Origin: Styela clava
Taxonomy: Eukaryota > Chordata > Ascidiacea > Stolidobranchia > Styelidae
Direction: 5' to 3'
Length of the DNA: 64,000 bases
NCBI RefSeq assembly: GCF_964204865.1
Contig: NC_135258.1
Coordinates: forward strand, 6,935,001 to 6,999,000
The position numbers were made by a program, and so were the translations under genes. The notes under the pieces are model-generated. The model made no database searches. It saw nothing but the letters and a program-made list of their open reading frames with translations, and was not told the DNA's origin. Every line of letters starts with the position of its first letter. The stretch's first letter is position 1. Positions 22,892 through 32,754 of this stretch are shown here, piece by piece.

Positions 22892-25021
22892 CCGCAGAAC
22901 CAAATTATCTCATATCACAAATTTTAGAGCTGTACAGCCGAACCCTAAAATGGACATAATAAGACAATACTTTAAACTAAATCAGCTACAGCTTTGAAAC
23001 TCACACCAAAAGATGGCTGAAGGTCCATAAGGACACAGTTCAAAATGAGTCAATTTCCACTCCTTTGGTTTTTCTGTGACGATATGTATTTATATATATA
23101 TATATATATAGTATTTGCAATTAATCACTGATATGATATGCTATGCATCAATTCTTGCTTAAAATACCAGAATTTACTGGTTAACACAAGACCTTATTTA
23201 AGCTCCCAAGTTTGTGCTTCCAAGTAAGCAAACCTATTTTGACACAATCTACCAAACCACACAGAAAAATAATGAATGTAGGATACTTTATTCACAATGT
23301 GGTATTTATTTAATCATGTAAACTGGTATTGAGAGATTTGGAGTTGTTGGCGGAAATAATACAACACCACTTGTATATATTTTATTTTAATTAGTTTCCT
23401 GCCCTAGGCAAATCAAGACATTCAATCCTACATATTGAATCGTTTTGAGCAAGTGGGGATATAGCTCAGTGGTAGAGCATTCGACTGCAGATCGAGAGGT
23501 CCCTGGTTCAAATCCGGGTGTCCCCTCTTTATGTTTTTAAATTTTTCTGATCAACAAAAATATCATTAAGTGTTCATGTGATGACATATTATGAAATGAA
23601 ATATAAGTAAAGTCAACAAGGGAAATTCTATAATGAGATATCAGATATTGAAAAGTAATGTTGCAAACTTGAGATGAAATAATACTATTTGGTGTTTTTA
23701 TGTTAGCTGGTACTATTTTTGCAACTACTAAATTGCTTTGACAATGTGGCCCATTTTGACCAGGGCTGGCAAGCTGGTTTAAATTAGTCTTCCAACAAAA
23801 CGTCACAAATCCATAGATAGGATTTGGCTCCCTAGTCCTGATTGGTACAATTGCACTAAATTCACAAACGCACTAAGATATGCACAAATAAGATAAGCGA
23901 TATGAATACGCTTGCCATCGCACCTTTGATTATGATCCGTGTAAACACTGGTCCGTGCATTTAAACAAATAATAACTGGCTAACTAATCCCATACCCGAC
24001 ATGGTCTGGTAACCGTGGTATACCATAGGATTAAGCCATCAATAAGAAAATTTTATTCTTCTTATATTAAAATAAATAAATAATTTATCCTGATAGCTTC
24101 ATAATACAAACAAATTAAAAAGGGAGAATTCTGGAATCTTTGAAAAAGTTTAAAATATGATAAATATCATGTGCCCCCCCCCGCACACCAGCACGAACAT
24201 AAAAAAAATTCCTAGACTTGACTTATATTGCTTTTTCTGTTTAAGTTGTTGAATATTGTGCTTTGTTTCGGTGCACAATGTATGATATTAACAATAAGTG
24301 TGAACTGGATATTAAAATAAAAAACATCTCTCTATCTCTTGCTGTTCACAGATGAATAGAATTGAAGAAATAGAAGATTTAAATATAACAACAGACCAGC
24401 TGATGAAATCTGGAATATTAGTGGAATCAAGTGACTCTGACAATACAGAGGTATTACTGCCACCTGATGTGAATAGCTGGTGAGTGATTGCCAAATTATT
24501 TCGGATAGAATTTTCATCTATATTTTCAAAACAGTTTTGATATATTCAATAAATCTTACAAATAGGGATTGGTTCAGTATTTAGAGATCGTTATATATTG
24601 CTCTCATGTATCATCTTCTGACTGACAGGCTCACTAAACCGGTATTTCTAGTTTATTATCCCTATATTTTGGAAGAATTGGTGGATCATATGAAAATCCC
24701 CCTCCCACCATAAATCCCCTGGGGGGAGGGATCTTCGTATGATCTGAATTGACTACTGTTTGCACTCACTCATCAGTCATTTGTCTCAGGCTCATCTTTA
24801 AAAGGACTTGAAAAATGTTCTTAAACTTATTGATCAAAGTTTTGAATGTTCACAGGTACATTATGCAAGTCTTCACAAAGAATCTCTTTAAAGAACAGAC
24901 ATTTTTTCTTGAACTAATTCAGCGACATCGCACCCAAGGTGGATTTGGAGCTGGAAATATCAAAGCACTGTGGAGTGGTGTGCAAGCGCATTTAGAAAAA
25001 GTCAAGGAGTTAGAAAATTGA
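14735..25021 (+). CDS. HPDL: 4-hydroxyphenylpyruvate dioxygenase-like protein (HPDL), 7 exons
   Basis: The coding exons are 14735-15088, 15577-15836, 16169-16269, 18456-18561, 20066-20180, 24352-24479 and 24856-25021. All have GT-AG junctions and consistent phases, giving 409 aa. The protein has two vicinal-oxygen-chelate halves. The predicted Fe(II) ligands of the HPPD family are present: His175 (CIDHLAY, exon 2), His280 (GIQHIGL, exon 5) and Glu374 (FFLELIQRH, exon 7). The C-terminal GFGAGNIKALW resembles HPDL more than tyrosine-pathway HPD, and the start MKYLGIHHIRF aligns with the HPDL N-terminus. In mammals HPDL is mitochondrial and makes 4-hydroxymandelate for the coenzyme Q head group; the same role here is inference. 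Introns carry hAT elements, SINEs and tRNA genes. An AATAAA lies at 25509-25514. Ordinary HPD is the main alternative. Confidence 0.9.
16325..16448 (+). repeat. SINE copy in HPDL intron 3, split by a hAT element
   Basis: It contains the SINE body motifs CCACCATCGAGTCCATGC, CATACCCGACATTGACTGG and GAGAGGCCGTGGTTCGCC. It continues at 18191-18246 after the inserted element at 16449-18190, ending in the TCCTATCC tail. It lies in the sense direction of the HPDL gene. Confidence 0.8.
16449..18190. mobile_element. hAT element in HPDL intron 3
   Basis: The ends TAGGGATGGGCAAT and ATTGCCCATCCCTA are a perfect 14-bp inverted repeat, flanked by the 8-bp duplication ATTGAGCC (16441-16448, 18191-18198). 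The target is within a SINE. At 1742 bp, it has an internal imperfect repeat (around 17040-17280 and 17340-17580) and no transposase frame. Confidence 0.9.
18191..18246 (+). repeat. SINE tail (continuation)
   Basis: This is the remainder of the SINE interrupted at 16448. It reads GCCGTCTTATCAAC, CTCCTCCGGGATAAATATTT and ends AATCCTATCC. Confidence 0.75.
18858..19681. mobile_element. hAT element in HPDL intron 4
   Basis: It starts CAGTGGTCGGCAACC and ends GTTGCCGACCACTG, and is flanked by the 8-bp duplication GTCTAACT (18850-18857, 19682-19689). It is 824 bp and non-coding. The subterminal sequence CGGACCGG near the right end is typical of this element group. Confidence 0.9.
19668..20053. repeat. 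193-bp direct tandem duplication before HPDL exon 5
   Basis: Units 19668-19860 and 19861-20053 are almost identical. Each begins with the terminal GTTGCCGACCACTG of the preceding hAT element and ends at CAAAATTTTCTT, just 5' of the polypyrimidine tract and acceptor of exon 5. The duplication therefore happened after the hAT insertion and left the acceptor itself single. Confidence 0.92.
20409..20597 (+). repeat. SINE copy in HPDL intron 5
   Basis: It runs from ACATAACCGCTGGTCG through the body (ACTGGTATTTGGATGAGAGG, GTGGTTCACTATATGATTA) to the tail ATCCTATCTTATCC. It is more diverged than the copy at 9145-9318 and lacks the box B head. Confidence 0.75.
21034..21105 (+). tRNA. tRNA-Cys (GCA), HPDL intron 5 copy 1
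   Basis: This is a canonical 72-nt tRNA-Cys with fully paired stems, GCA anticodon and intact boxes A and B. A CTTTTC terminator follows the discriminator. It lies in the sense direction inside intron 5 of the HPDL gene. Its 5' flank differs from those of the next copies. Confidence 0.97.
21270..21556. mobile_element. hAT-like MITE remnant
   Basis: The right end GTTTAGAGAACCACTG resembles hAT termini (compare CAGTGGTTCTC starts elsewhere). The left end is degraded (ACAGTGGGGTGTGGCCCTC). Both ends carry GTGGCC / GCGGCC subterminal motifs. The right-end sequence is included in the 210-bp tRNA duplication that follows. Confidence 0.5.
21596..21667 (+). tRNA. tRNA-Cys (GCA), HPDL intron 5 copy 2
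   Basis: The tRNA is identical to 21034-21105. It is followed by CTTTTTTTTATT, a strong pol III terminator. It lies in the first 210-bp unit, downstream of a hAT-like end. Confidence 0.97.
21806..21877 (+). tRNA. tRNA-Cys (GCA), HPDL intron 5 copy 3
   Basis: This is the second 210-bp unit copy, identical in tRNA and terminator to the preceding one. Its 3' flank begins the 0.8-kb repeat unit shared with the next two tRNAs. Confidence 0.97.
21878..23454. repeat. Two approximately 0.8-kb tandem spacer units between tRNA-Cys genes
   Basis: The spacers 21878-22625 and 22698-23454 are near-identical, differing mainly in AT-dinucleotide length (AT runs near 22040, 22262, 22858 and 23092). They place tRNAs 820 and 829 bp apart, so the array arose by recent tandem duplication of a tRNA plus spacer. 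No gene is seen in the spacers. Confidence 0.93.
22626..22697 (+). tRNA. tRNA-Cys (GCA), HPDL intron 5 copy 4
   Basis: It is identical to the other intronic copies, with a CTTTTTTTTT terminator. Its 5' flank ends TTTTGAGCAAGT, shared with the copy at 23455. Confidence 0.97.
23455..23526 (+). tRNA. tRNA-Cys (GCA), HPDL intron 5 copy 5
   Basis: This is the last copy of the intronic array and is identical in sequence. Its 3' flank (CTTTATGTTTTT) is unique and has only a short T run before a T-rich stretch, so termination may be less efficient than for the other copies. Confidence 0.96.
23937..24037 (+). repeat. SINE fragment in HPDL intron 5
   Basis: This is a partial copy with AACTGGCTAACTAATCCC, ATACCCGACATGGTCTGG and ACCATAGGATTAAGCC. 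It has no head or TCCTA tail. Confidence 0.65.
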
Positions 25022-25616
25022 AGTTTTCTGTACCGTAGATATTTATTTGAAGTTATAAAATGCCACAATGTGCTTATCATTTTATATTTAAAACCTCTAT
25101 AAATGAAAGTAATTGCTAGTTCATACATATTGTTTCTTTAAAATTGTTAATTTTTTCCACTGAGAACAACAAAAGTTCATTCTCAATTTGTTCCGTTCAT
25201 ACTCGTATCTCACTTCGACACAAATTGCTTCTCAAAGGTTGATTTTTCTATCGATATTTGTAACTTTCATAACTATGACCAATGCACAACGGATCTGCTC
25301 AGTGACTAGAATCCTTCATATTTATCCCGTGGAGAAGTTTTCCGTAGTTGAAGTTTCTAGGTGCATTAACTTCCAGAACAGTCAACTACAAAATATATAT
25401 TTATGCTGCAGTTCTTTTCTTTCAAATATACACAAAGATCGCCTGTTTTGTTACCGTTTCAGACTGCTCTTACATATATGCTGTATGTTCTGATCGAGGT
25501 ACAGTCGAAATAAACTAAATTAAGAATTTCTAGTTTTGTCTCATGCTTGAATGGGATGCAAGAAAGTAGTATAGTCTGATACCCCTTGAATCAATTGGGT
25601 AAATATTACTTTATAT

Positions 25617-26354
25617 CAGTGGTAAACTTTAGGTACTTGTGGGCCGAATATACACGTTTCCGGTAGCGGGCGGGTCGCATTAATTTCCGCCTGCGAACAA
25701 TCACCGCATCAAACTTTAAATTATGGCGTACTTGCACCTTCTATTATTTTGTTAAAAGCCTGTCATAATGAGAAGGATATGCGGCTTTATTCTAATATAT
25801 TATCGATGTGAAGGATGATGTTTCCTGTCATGGCCAAAGCGTTAAAATCAAATGACAACTTCGTTGTCCCGGAGTACGTCGTCCAAATGACGATCTGGCG
25901 ATAAAGCTGCTCGCACCAATATGTGCTTCCGAACGTGCACATTACACGTTTTGCACTGTACACAGATGAGCAGTGACACGTTTCGTAATGACATTTAACA
26001 TTAAATCTCATTAAATAAATAAATTAACATTAATAACTGCGATGCTCACTTGGTATACCAAGCAAACTATTTTCGAAATGCACGAGATTTAAAGAATATT
26101 TTTCCGTCCTAGCACTTTGGAATATTTCCCAGACATTTTTATATTTTAAAAATCAACATAAACTTAACTTGTAATTACAACCTGCGATGGGACGTTCATC
26201 AAGTAAACGACATACGCCGTACAGCAGCACTTGCTACCGCATCAATCCGTGCGGAGACAATAAACTCAGGATCAATTTGGTTTTATGCATCAAAAGTATG
26301 GTGGGTCGGAGCCCGCAAAAAAATAGTTCGCGGTCCGCAGTTTATCGACCCCTG
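25617..26354. mobile_element. 738-bp hAT MITE related to the 6051-9144 element
   Basis: It starts CAGTGGTAAACTTTAGG and ends GTTTATCGACCCCTG, and is flanked by the 8-bp duplication CTTTATAT (25609-25616, 26355-26362). Left and right arms match those of the 6051-9144 element over most of their length. It lacks the coding middle of that element. A left-truncated copy sits at 52461-53099. Confidence 0.88.
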
Positions 26355-26758
26355 CTTTATATCAATAAACAGTGGTATTGCTAAATTAAGAAGTAGGGTG
26401 GCCTTGAGGAAAGTCTTGATATACTGTAGAATGGACGAGATTTGAACTTGCAACAGGAGACCGACTGTGCTAAGGGCGATTAGTAATAAATGTGAAGAAC
26501 AGCAGTGGTAACAACCGTGTCCGGAAAATTCGCCGTAGGAAATCTCGCCGTCGGAAATTTCGCCGCAGGAAATTTCGCTGCATAGGGAAAATCGCATTTT
26601 GCTGTAAAGTATATATTTGTGATTAGAACATTTATTTTTATAGGGTTAGATGTATAGGCTCTTAAATAACGAATCTATTTTAAATAAGACGATTTTCATA
26701 CGGCTAATTTTACCAGAACCAATAAACCAACTGGCGTAAGAACACTGTCACACTAAGG

Positions 26759-28058
26759 CAGCGTTTCCCAACCTTTTTTGGTCGCGGACTATTTTCTCAC
26801 CGATGAAAACCATTGCGGACTCAAGGTGCGTTTATTGCAACCGTAACGAATTTCGAAATCGGAAATTTGCCACATTTACGCGTTTGTTAAAAGAGCCGAA
26901 TTTTTTAGTGTATAATGGCCTTTTCTGTCGCACAATATTCAATCCGCGACAATGACGAGAACTTAAATGTCTTTCTTTTTTTATTTAATTGTGTTCATGG
27001 TAACTCGCGGTTGCGTCGACTTACGACAAGATGAAAGCATTACTTCTTTAAAATAGAACGGCAATCTGCGAACATAATAATGTGAGAATATATATATTGC
27101 CCGATTGTATTTAGTTTTGATACATACTTTTTGCGATCTTGCGAATTTGTTATCGCCGTCAGAAAAATCATACTATCTGCAATAAATTTCCAAAAAGTAC
27201 CACTTGATTTGGTACTTATAAAAATATTATTTAAATTCTATTAGTAAATCAAAAATACATAATCATCGCATTGCTTTAATATTCATTTAATTGGGACCAT
27301 ATTAATCTGCGGTTGTGTTGACGAAATGAAATCAATAATACTCAGAAAAAATCATGGCAATCCGTTGACACAATAATGCGTGGTAAAGTGCCCAATATAT
27401 TTTGTTTTGGTTCGTATTTTTGTGAATTCGACAAATCTGATCTGTTCGTGCAACGCTTATGGCGCTCCAGTACCACTGTACGTACTAATAGGAAGGCAAA
27501 GAGCAAAGAAACCTAAGGGAAAATGCTCCTATACTACGGTCGCACCAGAAATTTTGCGATTTGCAATGTCTAAAAAAGCGGTTTAAATTTGGTCGGTTTT
27601 ATTTTTATTATTGCCGCTTTTTAAATTAGAAAATTTGGGTTGCCACCATTGACACTTATCAGAAAATTTATTCCTCGTTGTTCGAACTCGCGAGAAACAC
27701 CACTTGGTAGAAGCATGTACAGACTCGTGTTTTTCGTCGGAAACTTGCCAGTGGGTTGTGAAATCCGATCGTTTGATTAAGCGACGCGCAAGTGACCTGT
27801 TGCATCCTTTGTTACTAAATTTTCGCACAGTCAATTCTTATTCTAATAGTTGAATATTCGAATATATTACCAGCCCTACTCAATAACCAGTAATTAATGG
27901 ACTCGATTAAGATATGCGAATTAACTTGCAGAGACCAGACATCATCTGAACTTAAAGACAAAGTTAAAAACGTAAAAATACGCGCCCGTCCACCAAACAC
28001 AGTCAAATAACACAATAAAATAAAACTACGGACCGCGGACTCGGGTTGGTAAACACTG
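26759..28058. mobile_element. 1.3-kb hAT element with a paralogous empty site
   Basis: It starts CAGCGTTTCCCAACC and ends GGTTGGTAAACACTG. The 8-bp duplication CACTAAGG flanks it (26751-26758, 28059-28066). The related block at 53459-53466 has a single CACTAAGG with no insertion, which directly defines the element. The interior resembles 12521-13984. No transposase frame is seen. Confidence 0.92.
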
Positions 28059-28383
28059 CACTAAGGTGATGCTTATATAATTATTATATAAAGAGTTATA
28101 AAATACTATATTGAGGTCTTGGAATAGCCTACGTGGAGCACAGCCGATGTGATCAAAATGATGCATTTTATTTGTAGATTTAGCGAATTTATTCTATTCA
28201 GAAAATCTTCCCAGGGGCGAGGTAAAAACATTATCGCATCTATAAATCAGAGTAATAAGGGTGCAAAATATAATTGTTATAAAAACACGATAGCATGACA
28301 TAAGTCAAGGCTGCACGACCCGCGGCCCACCCTATAAAATTTGTAAGCATACTTTTTAAATTTTTACTATGTTATATATATAG

Positions 28384-29144
28384 CAGGGGTGGCCAACCTG
28401 CTTTTAAACGCGATCGACTAAAATCTACACAATAGCTTGCGATCGACTGATCGGTAATAAGGTCATACACAAAAACGAATGGATACTGAATAGTTGAATA
28501 CGCAGATAACACATGCATACGAAAAAATTTACCACCGCCGATGAACTCGGCTTTGTGGGCGCATTGTTAATGAAATCGACACAAAATTTGTATTTTTATT
28601 GTTCCATTTAAGTTGTTAATTTGAATATTTAATTGTATCCGGAGTAAATGTTTCATCATTTATTCAAGATTTATTCAAATCATACAATTCAGATACATAA
28701 GTGTCGAAAATTCCTCAAGAAACCTTGCCAAGTATTCATGCATTACCTGAATAGCAAAAAAATAAAATTCTCAAACCATGAATGTTACATGACTGCCCAA
28801 ACTTCAGCATCTAATTTACAATTTCCTGCAAACGCGATTCTTCGCTTGCTTAGAAATATACCAAACTGGGCATTTAGATGCCACCGCTACCATTGTGAAT
28901 GAAATTTATCACACTACTTTTGGAGTGAGACAATACTGCGGAACTTATTGTCGGACCGTTTGTCAGTTGAAACACGCGATATTCAGCACTTCATTTTTAA
29001 CCTTGGCAGCGGAAATGCTTGCATTTGTGCATTTGCATTTTTGCATTTGTATTTCATTAAAATTCACTCAACATCAGACGCGATCGACTGCTCGAGACGT
29101 GGCGATCGACCGGTCATTCGCGATCGACGTGTTGGCCACCCCCG
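28384..29144. mobile_element. hAT element with GATCGAC repeats
   Basis: It starts CAGGGGTGGCCAACC and ends GTTGGCCACCCCCG, an inverted repeat with CGATCGAC clusters inside both ends. The flanking 8-mers ATATATAG and TTTTATAG match at 6 of 8, a degenerate duplication. Copy 2 of the surrounding block (near 53735) lacks it. It is 761 bp and non-coding. Confidence 0.8.
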
Positions 29145-29775
29145 TTTTATAGGCCTGAGTATTTTTTTGATTTTGATGTGATTATTTCTGCTAACTATCA
29201 ATCATTCTGATTGCTTTCCTTCGCGCCCTCTTTGGTCGTCTTTATCGCCAACGTAAAACAAAAATATCGCTGGTACTGGCTCCGGGACTCGTTGTCCTTT
29301 TATGTTTGTATTTTTGTTTATGTTATGTTTTCGTTAAACAAGATTTCGGAAATGTCGTCACTGCGTATCCGTCAATAATTCTGATAAATTTGACTTACCG
29401 GCATTGTTAAATATTCAAATTAGTATATATATATTTGTCCAGAAATCTCTGTAATGTTACTACATTAAATACCTGAATTGATGTTTCAAATTTTGCCAAA
29501 ACGGTCCACTAAAACTTGATATTTCAGCGACATTGGCGCACATTATGCTCATTTTAAACATTGAGACAATATCATAGACGCTGAAAATGAATGTGTAAAA
29601 ACACTATAACGCAAATTTAACACTCAATGTTGACGTCTTTGTTTGTGTGAAAACTGTGTGTATATTTTCGTGTGGTCGTCAGAATTCGGCAAGTGGGTTA
29701 GAATGAATGATTTTTTGATTCGGCGGCCGCGAGTGTCATGTCTAGGTCTTAACAGATATTCAAATAGTAAACTGC

Positions 29776-32754
29776 TGTTCTAAAATTCGACTTGATATTC
29801 GAATACTTTGCCTACTCAGAAGAGGAAATCATTATTAACTTGATTGATTTTATGTTAATAAGCTTTCCTTTTATGTATTATGTAAATTATACCGAAATCA
29901 GGACTTAGCTGGTATTAAAGTTTGGTACAAACGTTTGTGGCCAGCAACGAATTTTGTCATGTAAAAGTTTCCCGAGAGACGAAAAAGGTTTGGCAGGCCT
30001 GACATAAGTGATTGACGTTTTCAGACGAAAAATTTCTGCGGGCTCTTTGGAATTCTTTTTTTACTTTAAATTTCTGCGAGAAGTCGTCATCGAAATCAAC
30101 ATGCAACATATATTTTCAGTGGTTAAAGATTGCTGTTGTGGCTATATGGATCGAATGCACATTGCCACATACAACTGATAAGGCCTTACTTCTTTAACCA
30201 AGCAGCATTAGTTTGGTCCATTGCTTGTTGAGAAAGACGATTGTTTCCTATGAACAGCAATAGAAGCCACCAACAGAGAAGAAAACAACAATTTAGAAAA
30301 TTGATTTATTGGTCTACGTTGGATCCACGTTGAATGTTTTGAATTAAAAGTTCAATTTAATGTGCTTTAATGGCTTTGTTTCGTAGCAGTACAAAGTTAG
30401 CAGTAGCTGTGTAGAATTGATGATAAGTCAGATAACGAGATTTTATGTGCTAAGTTTCTTATAATTTTGTGCAAGAAAATTGCTGATGTCAATAATAGTC
30501 TTAAAATCGATAACTAATTACATGCTCACCAAATGCTTGGGTCGCATAAAATTATAAAAAAAAAATTGGGTCTCTCCACCACGCTATACACTCGTGTAAG
30601 TGAGATATGCATCGTTCCTGTCCTATTGATTTCGTATTTCACGCAATTTAAAAATCGAAATATTGCGTCATAATATAATTTTTATATCAGCGGATGACCG
30701 ATTACGACGTCATGGCGGGTTTCATGACGTCATTATATAGAACCTCACAAATGCCTTAGCCATGAACCTCTCATTCTCTAAATCGATTACAATTATCTAA
30801 ATTGAAATCCTAGCCCTTGTTCGTCCGATACCACCACTGCTGGATTCACAACTTATTCGGTTATTCGTTTTCAATATAATTCAAGAGAATTTCAATATGG
30901 ACAATGCAAATATAACCTTATTCTGCGAAATACTAGGGCGTGATGAGTTCTCGTATACTTTTGCATCTTATATCTGCCAAATGAAGCTGTCAATCCTGCT
31001 CTCAAACCCTACAACAAATCAAAAATCTACAAAATATATGGATAATGACTATTTTAGTTTTTGAATATATAGGGGAAAAATAATTCTTTATTGCGCGATC
31101 ACCCTTATTCTGGCTTAAAACTGGATACCTAGATACCTAAGAAAAAATTAGACACTTCTTCATGCAACGTATTTTATTTCTGGGTATACAAACTTAGCCT
31201 CTGAATAAACAAATAAAATTAATCAGAAATAAATAATAGAATTATATCTATCGAGGTGTCTGTGTAGCATTATAATTTTAGATATATAGTAAATTGTTGA
31301 TACTTCGAGACTGTAATGTGCGTTTACTTAAATCGAAGATCTGTCCACGGTTAACTGGTAATCAAACTTTCGGAATCGTTTAAAATAATTTCTATAAACT
31401 TTCAGTTATCCAAAATACCGAGGTTTTGATTTTTTGAATCCCACCACCCCAAATTGTTCGGAATCTTTGAGGTTGTTTTCAACACTCTCATCACTGTAAT
31501 GAATCGTAAAGATTTTAAATTTGTTTCAAACATGGTAGAATACTTGCAAACTAATTAGTATATGCCTACATATCCAATTAATCTGGTCTATGACGTTTTA
31601 ATCGAGAAATGAAAGGGAGGAAATCAACGTAACAGGATTAGGCCATCGGGCTGTTACTGACATGTTCTGATGTATAACTATAACCTATAGCCGTTTTATT
31701 GCACAATTTTACATACACGAAGAAAGACTAAAAATGCCGATTTTTGTAAAGTCTTGAGGATTAGAATAGAAATACCCTGGAAATAGCCTATTTTTACAGT
31801 CTTGAGAAATAGAATAGAAATTTTAAGTTTTTAGTTATCCTTATCACAATCAGTATAAGTAGTTTTACAGACAAAACGAAAGACTAAGATTATATTTGAA
31901 ATTTTATAGTTTTCAGTAATGCATAGCAAGATCAACGATAGTAATAAGAAATGTGTTTTATGCTACACAAATAGTTCCAACGATAACATCTGGGGCTATC
32001 TCCTGTACAACTCATTTAATTTTTGTACACAAATATGTTTATCCTGTTTTCTGTCATGTACTGTATTTTGAAATACGTATCGATCTACCACTTCCATTTC
32101 ATTTAAACTGAAAAGCAATAATCTAATATATAATATCTAAAGTATTAGTATTCAACATAAATTTTAACATCAAACAAAAAAATTGTCTTACAATTGCGAA
32201 TTTTATTAGATTTAAACGCTTTTAATTTGCCGAAATCAGCTCTGTAATCAAACTCAATAAGGAAACTAGTGGGCATAGTTCGTAGAAAAAAAAAACTATC
32301 AGCGTACCCACTAGCTTATAGAAAGAGCTCTCATCTTTAAAAATGCCTTTTAAAATTATTATTAAAGTGGAATTTATCACGACTGGGCTTTTTCCATTAT
32401 TGGCATACATGGCGTCACTATAAATTTTTAAGTATCTTCCGGTATTTTGTTGACCACCATGACTTTGTTTTAGGTTGACTTTTTTACTTTACTTCGAGTC
32501 AGTGAGGAAATTTGCTTTAGTCGATTGACATGTAACAGTCAAAACGTTCTCGCGTTAGTGCTTTAGTTATCTAATTATACAAAACCACAACTATCAATAT
32601 ACAAGGACAACGGCAACTGGTTCGCGAAATTTTGAATATGACGTCGACTAGAATCAACATGGCCTCGAGGATTAGAAAGAAGAATATTTATAATTTAAAC
32701 AATGATTGATTCAACACAAAATTATAGAGTACAGTAGACGCTGGGAAGTTCACA
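29776..32754. other. Intergenic region, no gene recognised
   Basis: This is AT-rich sequence between the repeat block and the lectin/sushi/WAP gene. No conserved protein motif or RNA gene was found. Two ACGTCA-type motifs lie near 30705-30735. The promoter of the downstream gene should lie near 32400-32754 but no core element can be assigned. Confidence 0.5.

Larger units (their letters stand above)
25718..29775. repeat. Large repeat block, copy 1
   Basis: It is homologous and collinear with 52461-55381 through unique-looking sequence: the MITE body, the GAAATTTCGCC repeats, and stretches near 28070-28310 and 29200-29770. It contains two hAT elements (26759-28058 and 28384-29144) that copy 2 lacks. 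It lacks the U1-bearing segment present in copy 2. It could be a segmental duplication or two copies of a long unclassified repeat. Confidence 0.8.

Noticed and set aside
28306-29750. A larger hAT element with ends near GACCCGCGGCCCACC and CGGCGGCCGCGAGTG
   Set aside because: The putative ends are not good inverted repeats and no target duplication was found; treated as repeat-block sequence.
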